From: Chloroflexota bacterium
Lineage (GTDB): Bacteria; Chloroflexota; UBA4733
Length of the DNA: 25,929 nucleotides
Direction: 5' to 3'
Assembly (NCBI GenBank): GCA_023381895.1
Contig: JAMCTA010000036.1
Location: forward strand, 1-25,929
The notes below the pieces were generated by a model. The model saw nothing but the letters and a program-made list of their open reading frames with translations. It had not been told where the DNA came from and searched no databases. This document shows, one piece after another, positions 8,500 through 16,295 of the stretch. Both the position numbers and the translations under genes were made by a program. Position 1 is the first letter of the stretch. The number at the start of each line of letters is the position of its first letter.

Positions 8500-9390
8500 G
8501 TGACGTATTCCACTGACGGCTTCCCCCCGTTTCCTCCGCGGCCGGCCTATCCTGCAGACCCGGCTCAGGAGGAGCGTGCTCCAGTTCCGCAGATCACCCA
8601 ACCAGCAAATCCGCGTGGACGCATTGGCGGGCGTGGCATTGCTACAACCGTCGGTGGACTGCTGCTGCTCTTGCTCTCCAAGCTGCAGTTTCTGCTCGTA
8701 CTCTTGAAATTCAGCAAATTTGGCGTGACTACGCTCTCGATGCTCATCAGCCTCATCTTCTACGGGATGTTCTTCGGTTGGAGCTTTGCCGTTGGCTTCA
8801 TCCTGCTCCTGTTCGTGCACGAGATGGGACACGTGTTCGTGGCGCGCGCCCAGGGTCTGCGGACGACTGCACCCGTCTTTGTGCCGTTCTTCGGCGCACT
8901 GATTACGATGAAGGAACAGCCGAAAGGCAGCATGGCGGAGGCAGCGCTCGCCGCAGGGGGGCCGGTGCTGGGGAGCGTGGGCGCCCTGGCGTGTGTTGGC
9001 TTGTTTGGACTGACGCACCAGGCGCTCTTCCTAGCGCTTGCCTATACTGGCTTCTTCCTCAACCTGTTCAATCTCATTCCCATGTCACCCCTTGATGGAG
9101 GCCGCATCCTCGGTGCTGTCTCACGCTGGGCGTACGTCATCGGCCTACCCATTTTGCTCCTCGTTGCTCTCAGCCAGTTCAACCCCTTCCTCTTCCTCAT
9201 CGTCATTATGGGGGCGTTCGATGCCTGGCAGCGCTTCCGGTATCCCGCGAATTCGTGGTACTACGCTGTCTCACCGCAGGCACGCTGGTTGGTAGCAGGG
9301 GGGTACGTCGCGCTCGTCTTGCTTCTCGCCTTTGGCATGAATGAGACCCACAGCATGCTCGCGCTGGTGCGTGCTGGTCATCTGGGCTAG
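8500..9390 (+). CDS. site-2 protease family (M50) membrane metalloprotease
   Basis: A 296-residue membrane protein. After a Pro-rich cytoplasmic tail (1-45) come several hydrophobic helices. HEMGH at 107-111 provides the zinc-binding HExxH site, and NLIPMSPLDGGRI at 191-203 supplies the third ligand (D199) in the second conserved M50 motif. M50 proteases cut substrates within the membrane, often anti-sigma factors or signal-peptide remnants. No PDZ domain is visible, so this is the minimal type. The GTG at 8500 has AAAGGTGA about seven bases upstream. It lies 126 bases after hisC on the same strand. Its substrate is unknown. Confidence 0.87.
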   Translation: MTYSTDGFPPFPPRPAYPADPAQEERAPVPQITQPANPRGRIGGRGIATTVGGLLLLLLSKLQFLLVLLKFSKFGVTTLSMLISLIFYGMFFGWSFAVGFILLLFVHEMGHVFVARAQGLRTTAPVFVPFFGALITMKEQPKGSMAEAALAAGGPVLGSVGALACVGLFGLTHQALFLALAYTGFFLNLFNLIPMSPLDGGRILGAVSRWAYVIGLPILLLVALSQFNPFLFLIVIMGAFDAWQRFRYPANSWYYAVSPQARWLVAGGYVALVLLLAFGMNETHSMLALVRAGHLG

Positions 9391-9767
9391 GGCCCTCGGG
9401 AGTTCGCGGTGCGGCGGAAGCATTCCGTACGCAGCGCCGCGATGGGTCGAGACCTTACGCCACCCAGTCCGCGGCCAGCAGTTCGGTATCCTTTTCCGCC
9501 TCCGCAAAGGTTTCTTTGGGCAGCGCCACCGCAGAGCATTCTCATCTCCCGTTCAGCCGCACGTGCAAGCCGCATGAGTTAGCGAAAAGTAGCGTGCTTG
9601 AGTTCTGGCAGATCGTGGTGAACGGCGATCCAAACCTCATTGGCATCAACGCCAAGAGTATTCGTGGACCAGGATGCTGCGCATAGCAATGATCCGGAAC
9701 TACGGAACCTCGAGATGCTGAGAGCGCAATGCATCCGACAGGACACGCACCGCTCCTGAGCAGATGA
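9391..9767. other. long intergenic stretch without a convincing gene
   Basis: No family-recognisable gene was found. Two weak protein-like traces exist. On the plus strand a frame without a good start is open from about 9390 to a TAG near 9689 and ends with VLEFWQIVVNGDPNLIGI and a short tail. On the minus strand a short frame ends with LPKETFAEAEKDTELLAADW followed by two residues and a stop near 9457. Neither has a ribosome site or a full domain, so they may be decayed gene fragments or chance. Confidence 0.3.
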
Positions 9768-9793
9768 AGGAGACGGCCAGGCGGCCGTCTCCT
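9768..9793 (-). terminator. strong stem-loop downstream of the PepSY gene
   Basis: AGGAGACGGCC and GGCCGTCTCCT form a perfect eleven-base GC-rich stem around a four-base loop, 26 bases beyond the stop of the minus-strand PepSY gene. The minus-strand tail is only moderately T-rich (TTCATCTG), so it may terminate weakly or mainly protect the 3' end of the mRNA. Confidence 0.55.
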
Positions 9794-9819
9794 GGTGATG
9801 CTGTGGCTACTAGCCGGTG

Positions 9820-10647
9820 TCAGCTTGCCTTCATCTGGGTGACAGCTCCCGTTGCGGCGCTCTCCCAGACCTTTTCCTTGGTTCCGCTGCTCGTGCGGAC
9901 CTGGACCTCGTAGAAGCGCCACTTCCCGCCATGGAGGCTGGTGTGCAGAACCGTTCCGCCACCGACCGCCTGCAAGGCGTTCGTATCGGCGGTGCTCGCG
10001 GCCACCAGCTGGCTATCGCGCATACTGTAGCCGTGCCCCTGGATGGCGGTTACCACCGGTGTGGTCGTGCTCGCATCCACCCAGACGTTGGTCGTTCCGT
10101 GCGGCTGCAAGCGCAGCTTGATCTGGTAGTAGTTCTTGCCGTCCTGATTGTGGAGACGCTCCTTCTTCACCCCAGCTTGATTCGACACGGCCCCTTCCGC
10201 TGCCGCCACTGCCTGCTGCGAGGAGATTTGCGCACTGGCTGACTGCCCCGACGGCGATGGAGTATGGTCCTTGGACGGCTGGCCTGTCGAGTCTACCTGG
10301 TCGGCGGAAGCCCCGCCGGTACTGCTCGTGCTCTGACTCTCCGCTCGGTTGGCCCAGAGCACCGTGTCATTACTCTGCTGAATGTGGACGACGTAGGTGG
10401 TGCCGTTGGGGGCCAGCACACGCACATCGTAGACCGCTACGCCGCGGTCTACGTCTGGCTCCGTCTTCAAGATGCTGGCCTGGCCACTACCGGGATAGGT
10501 GGCGTCTACATAGCTGATGGCGGCGTTGTCGGCGGCGGTGGGACCGTTGCCCGCAGCGGTTGCGACCGGCAACCCCATCCCCGCGAACAACGTTAATCCC
10601 AAGGTGGTTACACCCAGTGTCTTTCCGACGTTCCTTGGCATGCGCAT
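9820..10647 (-). CDS. secreted protein with three PepSY-like repeats
   Basis: A 275-residue protein with a signal peptide (basic MRMPRNVGK, hydrophobic core to about residue 30, likely cleavage near ATA/AGN). Three segments share the PepSY pattern of a helix followed by strands with a V/W..D....V.. ending: about 40-99 (AISYVDATYPGSG through YVVHIQQSNDTVLWAN), 139-202 (ISSQQAVAAAEGAVSNQAGV through VWVDASTTTPVV) and 217-273 (ADTNALQAVGGGTVLH through KVWESAATGAVTQMK). A Ser/Thr/Gln-rich linker (about 101-138) separates the first two. PepSY domains often inhibit or sense extracellular proteases. The ATG at 10647 has AAGGAG seven bases upstream. A repeat element lies 52 bases before the start. The exact function is unknown. 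Confidence 0.7.
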   Translation of the reverse strand: MRMPRNVGKTLGVTTLGLTLFAGMGLPVATAAGNGPTAADNAAISYVDATYPGSGQASILKTEPDVDRGVAVYDVRVLAPNGTTYVVHIQQSNDTVLWANRAESQSTSSTGGASADQVDSTGQPSKDHTPSPSGQSASAQISSQQAVAAAEGAVSNQAGVKKERLHNQDGKNYYQIKLRLQPHGTTNVWVDASTTTPVVTAIQGHGYSMRDSQLVAASTADTNALQAVGGGTVLHTSLHGGKWRFYEVQVRTSSGTKEKVWESAATGAVTQMKAS

Positions 10648-10699
10648 CTGCCGCTCCTTTTCTCATTTTCTGCGCTCTGGCCGGCGTACGCACCGGTCT

Positions 10700-10832
10700 A
10701 CATGCGTAAGCATGCCCTGGCACGGTTGGGACGAGGGTAGCGATTTGTTGGGAATTGGTTGGCGGTCGGTCTGGAACCGCCGGTGCGGTCCTGATAACCG
10801 TCAAGCGTGCCTCAGTGGCCGGCATAGCCTGC
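10700..10832 (+). repeat. structured dispersed element, copy 1
   Basis: This 133-base segment is nearly identical to 21956-22090, with two transitions (A10722/G21978 and T10766/C22022) and one two-base indel near the right end. Similarity stops abruptly at both edges. Plus-strand RNA could form CATGC-GTAA-GCATG (10701-10714, a GNRA loop), GGCACG with CGTGCC (10719-10724/10806-10811) and GGCGGT with ACCGCC (10761-10766/10776-10781). The ends GCATGCC and GGCATAGC are roughly inverted repeats. It lies 5' of the PepSY gene when read on the minus strand. It may be a miniature transposable element or a non-coding RNA; neither is proved. Confidence 0.85.
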
Positions 10833-11033
10833 AGCATGGCTACCATAAGGTTGGGTGGGAAGATGACCCAGAGGAGCTGATAGCCGAACTGGCGTTCACC
10901 ATCGCGATGACGAGGTTAGGGATAGCGCCGTCGCCCGTCATACCCACAGCAGCCCCCCTTGGCCACAACCGCTACAGCCAGTGCGACCGGCACGCCACGA
11001 GGTCGCTGGCATAGCGCAGTTCCTCTTCACCAG
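10833..11033. other. intergenic stretch, nothing recognised
   Basis: This is the remainder of the 386-base gap between the PepSY gene and the last gene of the sugar operon. I see no ribosome site, no recognisable protein and no clear terminator for the operon. Plus-strand frames here continue out of the repeat element and lack protein-like composition. Confidence 0.4.
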
Positions 11034-12032
11034 TCACAGCGCCGCACAGGCCACCGTCTGCCCTGTCGCATTGGCCTGGTTGGCCGCCGCACAGACCAGC
11101 GCCGACTGCAAGGCATCGCTGATTGGTGAGCGCACCAGCTCAGGTCGCCCTATTGTCACCGCCTCGAGGAACGTCGCGTGCATGCGTACGACCGGATCAC
11201 CTTCTCGTGCCCATTCATCCGTGGTGCCATCGGTCCCCAGGCGGCGTAAGTGCTGATTGGTAAGGACCCAGAGCTCATCACGTGCGACCACGCGCAGCTC
11301 CACTACCTCGCCCGGTCCGAGCTTTCCGCCGAGCCCATGGGTGCAGTGGAAGCTGCCGACGGCACCGCTGGCGTAGCGGCAGAGTAGCGCCGACACGTCG
11401 GGGATGTCGAAGTCAGGTTCCCGTTCGCTTGGTGGCCAGATCCGCTGGCTGTAGGCCGCCTGCACCGTCTGCACGTCACCGGCGATGTAGCGGGAGAGGT
11501 CCAGCACGTGGGTGAGCTGGGCATAGACCTGACCTGCATAGAAGCGGCTCTCCCGGCCCCAGCGGGTTCGCGGGGGCCCGGAGTAGTACTGGCCAGCCAG
11601 CATGGCCACGCGCTCGGACGGCACCGCCGCCTGGAGCCGGTCGACCGTCTCCAGGTAGCGCCACTGGTACCCCACCGCGGTCGGCACACCCGCCACAGCC
11701 GCAGCAGTCGCAATCGCGTGGGCATCGGCCGGGGTCACCGCCAGCGTCTTCTCGATGAACAACGGCACTCGGGCCTGGAGGATCGGCACGGCCACTGCGG
11801 TATTCATGTGGTATGGCACCGCGACGTACACCGCGTCGAGATGCTCGGCTGCCAGCATCGCCCCCACATCGGGATAGGCGCGTGTCCCCAGCTGGGCAGC
11901 CATAGCCCGCGCCGTCTCTGCTACAGCATCAACCACCGCCACGACACGAGTCCGTCCCAGGGAGTCCAGCGCCTGCAGGTGCGCGCGAGCGCGGTTGCCC
12001 ACCCCCACAAACCCAACATTGAGCTGCATCAT
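11034..12032 (-). CDS. Gfo/Idh/MocA family NAD(P)-dependent oxidoreductase (B)
   Basis: A 332-residue protein. The N-terminal Rossmann fold has the dinucleotide motif GFVGVGNRARAH (7-18), an acidic residue after the second strand (VVDAV) and the family motif EKT at 94-96 in place of EKP, whose lysine is catalytic. The C-terminal half is the Gfo/Idh beta-sheet domain (YAQLTHVLDLSRYIAGDV supplies the conserved His/Asp region). Such enzymes oxidise or reduce sugar hydroxyls or ketones. GGAGGAG lies just before tandem ATGs at 12032 and 12029; either could be used. It is the last gene of the nine-gene operon, 29 bases after the DUF6807 gene. The substrate is not known. Confidence 0.85.
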   Translation of the reverse strand: MMQLNVGFVGVGNRARAHLQALDSLGRTRVVAVVDAVAETARAMAAQLGTRAYPDVGAMLAAEHLDAVYVAVPYHMNTAVAVPILQARVPLFIEKTLAVTPADAHAIATAAAVAGVPTAVGYQWRYLETVDRLQAAVPSERVAMLAGQYYSGPPRTRWGRESRFYAGQVYAQLTHVLDLSRYIAGDVQTVQAAYSQRIWPPSEREPDFDIPDVSALLCRYASGAVGSFHCTHGLGGKLGPGEVVELRVVARDELWVLTNQHLRRLGTDGTTDEWAREGDPVVRMHATFLEAVTIGRPELVRSPISDALQSALVCAAANQANATGQTVACAAL

Positions 12033-12061
12033 CGTCTCCTCCTCCCGGGCCCTATCACGGA

Positions 12062-12937
12062 TCATCCCACTCCATCACTAAGCCGTTCGAGCGGTCGCGG
12101 CTGGGTAGTGAACCAATGCAGCAGCGCTTCGGCGTGCTCGGGACTCCCTGCTCCTTCGTGAACCGCGACGAGGTAGGTCAGCTGCCAGGACTGACCTATT
12201 CCTAACTCCTTAGGCTGGTGAAACGTCGGTGACGCCGCAAAGAAGGCCATGTCGCTCGTGATCGTGTGGAAAGGGACGGGGTGCGGTTGGTTCGCCGGGT
12301 GGCCCACGATGGTCACCCCAGCCACGCCCCCGCCGTCATCGAGCATCCCGGTATAGTCACACCACGTCGCGGGAACGCCGCGCGTCGCCGCTTCCCCCTC
12401 CTGGCCGTTGGCGTTCACCAGCGTGGGCCGGACGTTGAGGGAGCGGGCGAGACGGATACCCAAGCCGTTGTACGTGGGCGGTGTGCGGAAGACGACGCTC
12501 TGCTCGAGGGCGTGTAAGCGGGTGTCGATCACGAGCAGCCACTCCCCTGGATGGTCGGAAGCGCAGACCGCGAAGGCGAGGAGTTGTTCCAAGAGAGGAG
12601 CATTTCCAGGATCTCGCCAGGTCAAACGAGCCGCTACCTCAGCCGTGTCCGGCCCAGCACGTCGCTCGAGCCATTCGGCTAGCACGATGCGACCCGTCTG
12701 CTCTGGCCCTCGGTGTTCCTCCCAGAAGTTGATCCCATTGATGTCTGACCAGGTGAGCATGAGCCCGCGGTGGTGCAGATGGTCGAAGGGGGCGTGGAGG
12801 CTGATGAGATGACCCGACAGCGTATAGAGGTGGGTCCAGCTGGGCTTGAGGAGCTGCTGATCATAGCCGTAGCGGAGGAGGAGCTGTGAGCCATCGAAGA
12901 TGGTCAACGCCTCACCGACTTCGTCGTGTATTCGCAT
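12062..12937 (-). CDS. DUF6807 / PmoA-like family protein
   Basis: A 291-residue protein recognisable by LHAPFDHLHHRGLMLTW followed by INGINFWEE, the His-rich signature of the family annotated as DUF6807 or, misleadingly, methane oxygenase PmoA (PF14100). A C-terminal block reads GVTIVGHPANQPHPVPFHT. Members occur beside Gfo/Idh oxidoreductases and sugar isomerases in polysaccharide clusters; the biochemical role is not established. The several histidines suggest a metal or sugar-binding site. The ATG at 12937 has GGAAGAGAG upstream; the frame to 12985 adds 16 residues without support. It lies between isomerase B (75-base gap) and oxidoreductase B (29-base gap). Confidence 0.78.
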   Translation of the reverse strand: MRIHDEVGEALTIFDGSQLLLRYGYDQQLLKPSWTHLYTLSGHLISLHAPFDHLHHRGLMLTWSDINGINFWEEHRGPEQTGRIVLAEWLERRAGPDTAEVAARLTWRDPGNAPLLEQLLAFAVCASDHPGEWLLVIDTRLHALEQSVVFRTPPTYNGLGIRLARSLNVRPTLVNANGQEGEAATRGVPATWCDYTGMLDDGGGVAGVTIVGHPANQPHPVPFHTITSDMAFFAASPTFHQPKELGIGQSWQLTYLVAVHEGAGSPEHAEALLHWFTTQPRPLERLSDGVG

Positions 12938-13012
12938 GATCGTCTCTCTTCCTTTTCTGCGCCGGAGGTAGGGTATGCCGTTCATAGTGGACTGCTAACG
13001 TGAGTAGTGCTC

Positions 13013-13888
13013 TCACCTCGCAGGGGTTTCTCGCACCACTTCTGATTTCGCGGCTTCAATCGCGGTGATCACCTGCTGCAAGTGTGCGAGCGAGCGCTCT
13101 GCCTGTATCACCGTGCCACACTCGACCGAGAGCACGCCCTGGTAGCCGGCATTGCGCAGGATCTGGACGACCTGCCGCCAGTCGACCAGGCCATCACCAC
13201 AGGCGCAGCCCACCGGTGTGCCGGTCACCTTCCCACGTTCGCGCTCCGCCTGATCGAGGGCGATATCCTTGGCGTGGACGTGGACCACTCGCGGAGCGAG
13301 CTTGGTCAGCCAGATAATGGGATCTTCTCCGGCGAGGTAGAGGTTCCCCGTGTCGAAGTTGACGCCGAGCATCGGAGAGTCTACCAAGTTGAGCATGCGC
13401 TCAAAGGTCTCCCAGCGCGTGCTCAGGTTCTGGTGCTGCTCGAGGCCAATTTTGATCCCGTGGCGCTCGGCCACCGGGGTGACGGCTCGCAAGGTGTAGC
13501 GGATCTGCTGGAAGGCTTCTTCGTCCGTCATCCACGGGTGCTTGAAGCCATCGTCGGTCGTGACCACTGGCGCGCCGATCTCCGCTGCCCAGCGGATGGC
13601 CTGGCGCAGGTAGTTGACGGCGATCTCCGGCTTGGCGAGCGGTGAGTGGGCGGAGAGTGCCGAACACTGGAGGCCGAGGCGATCGAGGAACTCCCGATAG
13701 GCGAGGGGATCTTCCTCCATGCTCAGCATGTGGTAGTATCCTCCTTCGGCTAAGAGGTCACGCCCGGTGGCGACGCACGGCTCGACGAATCGGTAGCCGA
13801 GCTCGGCGGCTTTCTGGGCCCCCCAGTTGAACGGCTTGTCGCTACTGCGCACGTACTCCAGATTGACACCGATACTAATGGTCTCCAC
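13013..13888 (-). CDS. sugar phosphate isomerase/epimerase-like TIM-barrel enzyme (B)
   Basis: A 291-residue xylose-isomerase-like TIM barrel (AP endonuclease 2 superfamily). Likely divalent-metal ligands are E150 (IGLEQH), D179 (VNFDTGN), H205 (VVHVHAKD) and E256 (LSVECG). It shares GKVTGTPVGCACGDGLVDW (219-237) with enzyme A of this operon and aligns to it without gaps over nearly its whole length. The GTG at 13888 is preferred because it falls exactly where paralogue A has its ATG and has GGAGG five bases upstream; an ATG at 13900 adds four residues. Possible reactions include isomerisation, epimerisation or elimination on a keto-sugar made by the neighbouring Gfo/Idh enzymes. The substrate is unknown. 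Confidence 0.83.
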   Translation of the reverse strand: METISIGVNLEYVRSSDKPFNWGAQKAAELGYRFVEPCVATGRDLLAEGGYYHMLSMEEDPLAYREFLDRLGLQCSALSAHSPLAKPEIAVNYLRQAIRWAAEIGAPVVTTDDGFKHPWMTDEEAFQQIRYTLRAVTPVAERHGIKIGLEQHQNLSTRWETFERMLNLVDSPMLGVNFDTGNLYLAGEDPIIWLTKLAPRVVHVHAKDIALDQAERERGKVTGTPVGCACGDGLVDWRQVVQILRNAGYQGVLSVECGTVIQAERSLAHLQQVITAIEAAKSEVVRETPAR

Positions 13889-13926
13889 ATTCTCCTCCAT
13901 TTCCTAAGCTCGTTCTCGACCGGCTA

Positions 13927-15018
13927 TCACGCCCCTGCCACGTCGACTGGCACTCCGCCCCGACAGGCAGACTCGTAGATCGCAAAGATGATCGCCATCG
14001 TCCCGAGGTTGTCACGGCCACTCGTCAGCGGCTCCTCGCCGCTCCGGCAGCAAGCCACGAAGTGGGCGATCTCATTGGTGAAGCCGTCGTCGCCCGGCAA
14101 GTCTTGGCGGTCCGGCTCGACCGGGAGAAAGCCCGTGAACTGCCGCTCCCAGCGTGGCGCATCCGGGGCGAGGCCATCGTGCCCGCGTGAGGCGTAGAAG
14201 GCCGACCCCTGGCTGTGCCCTGGCTCGGGCAAGGCATGCACGGCCCCGTCATCGCCAAAGAGCATGAACGACTCGGAGTAGGGCATGCGGAAACCACTGT
14301 AGGTGGCAAAGTGTTCGCCGATCGCCCCGTTCGTAAACTCCAACACGGCAGCAGCGTAGCTTTCGGCACCATTCTTGAACGGAGGATCACCAAGGCGGCA
14401 GAGCGCGGTGACACGCCGCACCTCCCCGATGAAGTAGCGGATGAGGTCGAGGCGGTGGACGGAGACAGAGATGATGATACCCCCACCAGCGAGGGTGCCG
14501 TCGTAGAGCCAGTGTTCTGGAGCAAGCTGGAGATTCTGCATCGAGTCGAAGCGCACACCCCGGATGGCCCCCAGCTCACCCGACTGCACCAGCCGCTTGA
14601 CACCGCGGTACGAGGGTGTGTAGCGCTGGACCTGAGCGACCATCAGGGTCACTCCTGCCTGCTCCGCCGCCTGCACCATCGCCCGGCACTGCTCTATGGA
14701 ACAGGCCATGGGCTTCTCCACCAGCACGTGCTTACCCGCCCGAGCGGCGGCAATGGCCACTTCAGCGTGCAGGTGATGCGGAAGGCAGATGTCCACCGCG
14801 TCAACCGCAGGGTTGGCGAGCACGGCGCGGTAGTCCGTGCTCGCCTGCGCCGATCCCAGCTCCTGAGCGCGGCGCTGTGCCAGCTCGGTCGCCACGTCCG
14901 ACGTGGCGACGACCTGCACGACGTCCGGGCCGAGCGTCTTGTAGCCGCGGACGTGGGCATTGGAGATGCCCCCACAGCCGATGAGGCCGATGCGCAAGGG
15001 AGAAGTAGCCACCGTCAT
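13927..15018 (-). CDS. Gfo/Idh/MocA family NAD(P)-dependent oxidoreductase (A)
   Basis: A 363-residue protein with a Rossmann motif GLIGCGGISNAH (11-22), the catalytic-lysine motif EKP (101-103) and GGGIIISVSVHRLDLIRYF, the conserved substrate-side motif with a His and Asp. The C-terminal Gfo/Idh domain follows. It is more typical of the family than oxidoreductase B and clearly not a recent copy of it. The ATG at 15018 overlaps the TGA of isomerase A (ATGA) and has GAGGAG eight bases upstream, so the pair is coupled. A frame to 15117 exists but lies inside the isomerase gene. It probably oxidises a sugar or glycoside hydroxyl with NAD(P)+; the substrate is unknown. Confidence 0.88.
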   Translation of the reverse strand: MTVATSPLRIGLIGCGGISNAHVRGYKTLGPDVVQVVATSDVATELAQRRAQELGSAQASTDYRAVLANPAVDAVDICLPHHLHAEVAIAAARAGKHVLVEKPMACSIEQCRAMVQAAEQAGVTLMVAQVQRYTPSYRGVKRLVQSGELGAIRGVRFDSMQNLQLAPEHWLYDGTLAGGGIIISVSVHRLDLIRYFIGEVRRVTALCRLGDPPFKNGAESYAAAVLEFTNGAIGEHFATYSGFRMPYSESFMLFGDDGAVHALPEPGHSQGSAFYASRGHDGLAPDAPRWERQFTGFLPVEPDRQDLPGDDGFTNEIAHFVACCRSGEEPLTSGRDNLGTMAIIFAIYESACRGGVPVDVAGA

Positions 15019-15884
15019 CGCGAGATCTCCTCTACCACTTTCGCACCACGGTTTACCACATCGCAAACCGGCTGTAGGTGCGCCAGGCTGCGGATGGCTT
15101 CCGCCTCTGTGGTGCACTCGACCGACAGGATGACGTCTCGCTGGTGGCGTGCCAGGATCTCCACGATCCGCCGCCAGTCGACGACGCCGTCCCCGCAGGC
15201 GCAGCCGGTTGGCGTGCCCGTCACCTTGCCGCGCTCGGCGGTCGACTGGACGAGAGAGATGTCCTTGGCGTGGACGTGCACCACCCGGTCGGCAAAGTGC
15301 TCCAGCATGTCATAGGGTTCCGCACCGGCCAGGTAGCTATTGCCGGTATCGAAGTTCACTTTGAATAGCGGCGAGGGATGGAGGGCGAGGATGCGCTCCA
15401 ATCCATCGGTCGTCGTCGTGTACTCACCGTGCGGCTCGAGAGCAACGAAGATGCCGTAGCGTTCCGCTACCGGCAGCACCCGCGCCAGCGTGTAGCGCAT
15501 GATCTCGAAAGCCCAGCGCTCGTCCATCCAGGCCGGACGCCACATCTCGTCGGTATTGACCACCGGCGCGCCCAGGTCGGAGGCCCAGCGGATGCCCTGG
15601 ATGAGATAATCGACTGCGACCTCCGGGCGCATCAATGGCGAGTGGGCCGAGAGGGCGGAGACCCGCAGGCCGACATCCTCGATGAGCCGGCGATACTCGC
15701 GCGGATCATCCTGCATGCTGCGGAAGTGGTAGTAGTTCGCCTCCGACAACAGGTCTCGCCCGTTGAGCACGCAGGGCTCGACGTAGCGGTAGCCGATCTC
15801 CGCTGCCCGCCGCACGCCGTACTCAAAGCTGCGGTCCTCGTGCCGCACGTACTCCATGTTGATGCCAATGCGAATGTCGGTCAT
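15015..15884 (-). CDS. sugar phosphate isomerase/epimerase-like TIM-barrel enzyme (A)
   Basis: A 289-residue TIM barrel, the paralogue of enzyme B at 13013-13888. Conserved blocks include IGINMEYVR (6-14), VEPCVLNGRDLL (35-46), LSAHSPL (78-84), VNFDTGN (176-182), VVHVHAKD (201-208), GKVTGTPTGCACGDGVVDW (219-237) and LSVEC (253-257). Metal ligands are predicted at E150, D179, H205 and E256. The ATG at 15884 gives a start matching enzyme B; the longer frame to 16184 runs through the preceding gene and is rejected. The ribosome site is weak (GAGAGA), so translation may be coupled to the small gene that ends 13 bases upstream. The precise reaction is unknown. Confidence 0.84.
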   Translation of the reverse strand: MTDIRIGINMEYVRHEDRSFEYGVRRAAEIGYRYVEPCVLNGRDLLSEANYYHFRSMQDDPREYRRLIEDVGLRVSALSAHSPLMRPEVAVDYLIQGIRWASDLGAPVVNTDEMWRPAWMDERWAFEIMRYTLARVLPVAERYGIFVALEPHGEYTTTTDGLERILALHPSPLFKVNFDTGNSYLAGAEPYDMLEHFADRVVHVHAKDISLVQSTAERGKVTGTPTGCACGDGVVDWRRIVEILARHQRDVILSVECTTEAEAIRSLAHLQPVCDVVNRGAKVVEEISR

Positions 15885-15897
15885 CGTAACGTTCTCT

Positions 15898-16266
15898 CTA
15901 GCTAACCGCCTGTACCTCAAACGACGCCTCCACGGGACCCAGCGTCCCAAAGTGCCGCTTGCGCAGATCGCTCCCACAGCAGCCACCGGAGCCCGCAGAC
16001 AGCACCACCAGGGCGGAGCCACTAGGCATTCCCGGCGGGACGACCCACCGCAACTCTCCTCGCCCCGTGATGGTCGCTGCTGCGAAGTTCTCCACGGATC
16101 CATTCGGGTAGGTGACCACCGCACTGAGCACGACGACCTCTTGGACGGGGTTCTTGATGGACACCCTGATCGTCTGCTGGTCACCTGCCTTGAGGCAGGG
16201 CTTCGTAATGCGGAAGGAACGGAAGAACAGGTGATCTCGAACGCGCTCCAATCGTGCAGTACTCAT
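15898..16266 (-). CDS. small orphan protein, beta-sandwich-like
   Basis: A 122-residue protein that I do not recognise. It has no signal peptide or membrane segment. The middle alternates short hydrophobic strands and turns (QQTIRVSIKNPVQEVVVLSA, VTYPNGSVENFAAATI, ELRWVVPPGMPSGSALVVLS), suggesting an immunoglobulin-like beta-sandwich. A Gly/Cys patch, SAGSGGCCGSD, could bind a metal. AAGGAGGAG lies directly upstream of the ATG at 16266. It is placed between the permeases and isomerase A, so it may be a partner of the isomerase, as the small beta subunit is in C-glycoside deglycosidases. It does not look like that subunit family (DUF6379), so this is only an analogy. Confidence 0.72.
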   Translation of the reverse strand: MSTARLERVRDHLFFRSFRITKPCLKAGDQQTIRVSIKNPVQEVVVLSAVVTYPNGSVENFAAATITGRGELRWVVPPGMPSGSALVVLSAGSGGCCGSDLRKRHFGTLGPVEASFEVQAVS

Positions 16267-16295
16267 GGTCTCCTCCTTTCTCGCGGCCACGTGAG

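Noticed and set aside
10702..10740. Twelve-residue plus-strand mini-frame (MRKHALARLGRG) at the start of both repeat copies
   Set aside because: The single difference is synonymous, which is intriguing, but there is no ribosome site in either copy and one silent change proves nothing.
10487..10846. Minus-strand frame crossing the repeat element, with a similar peptide in copy 2 (21920-22222)
   Set aside because: The shared peptide simply reflects DNA identity of the repeat. The frame runs into the PepSY gene out of phase, has no ribosome site, and in copy 2 the surrounding frame is different.
14215..15315. 366-residue plus-strand frame opposite oxidoreductase A and isomerase A
   Set aside because: Both strands cannot plausibly code here; the minus-strand genes have clear family motifs, while this frame has none.
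15885..16184. N-terminal extension of isomerase A back to 16184
   Set aside because: It overlaps the small orphan gene in another frame and is Arg/Ser/Trp-rich; the start at 15884 matches the paralogue exactly.
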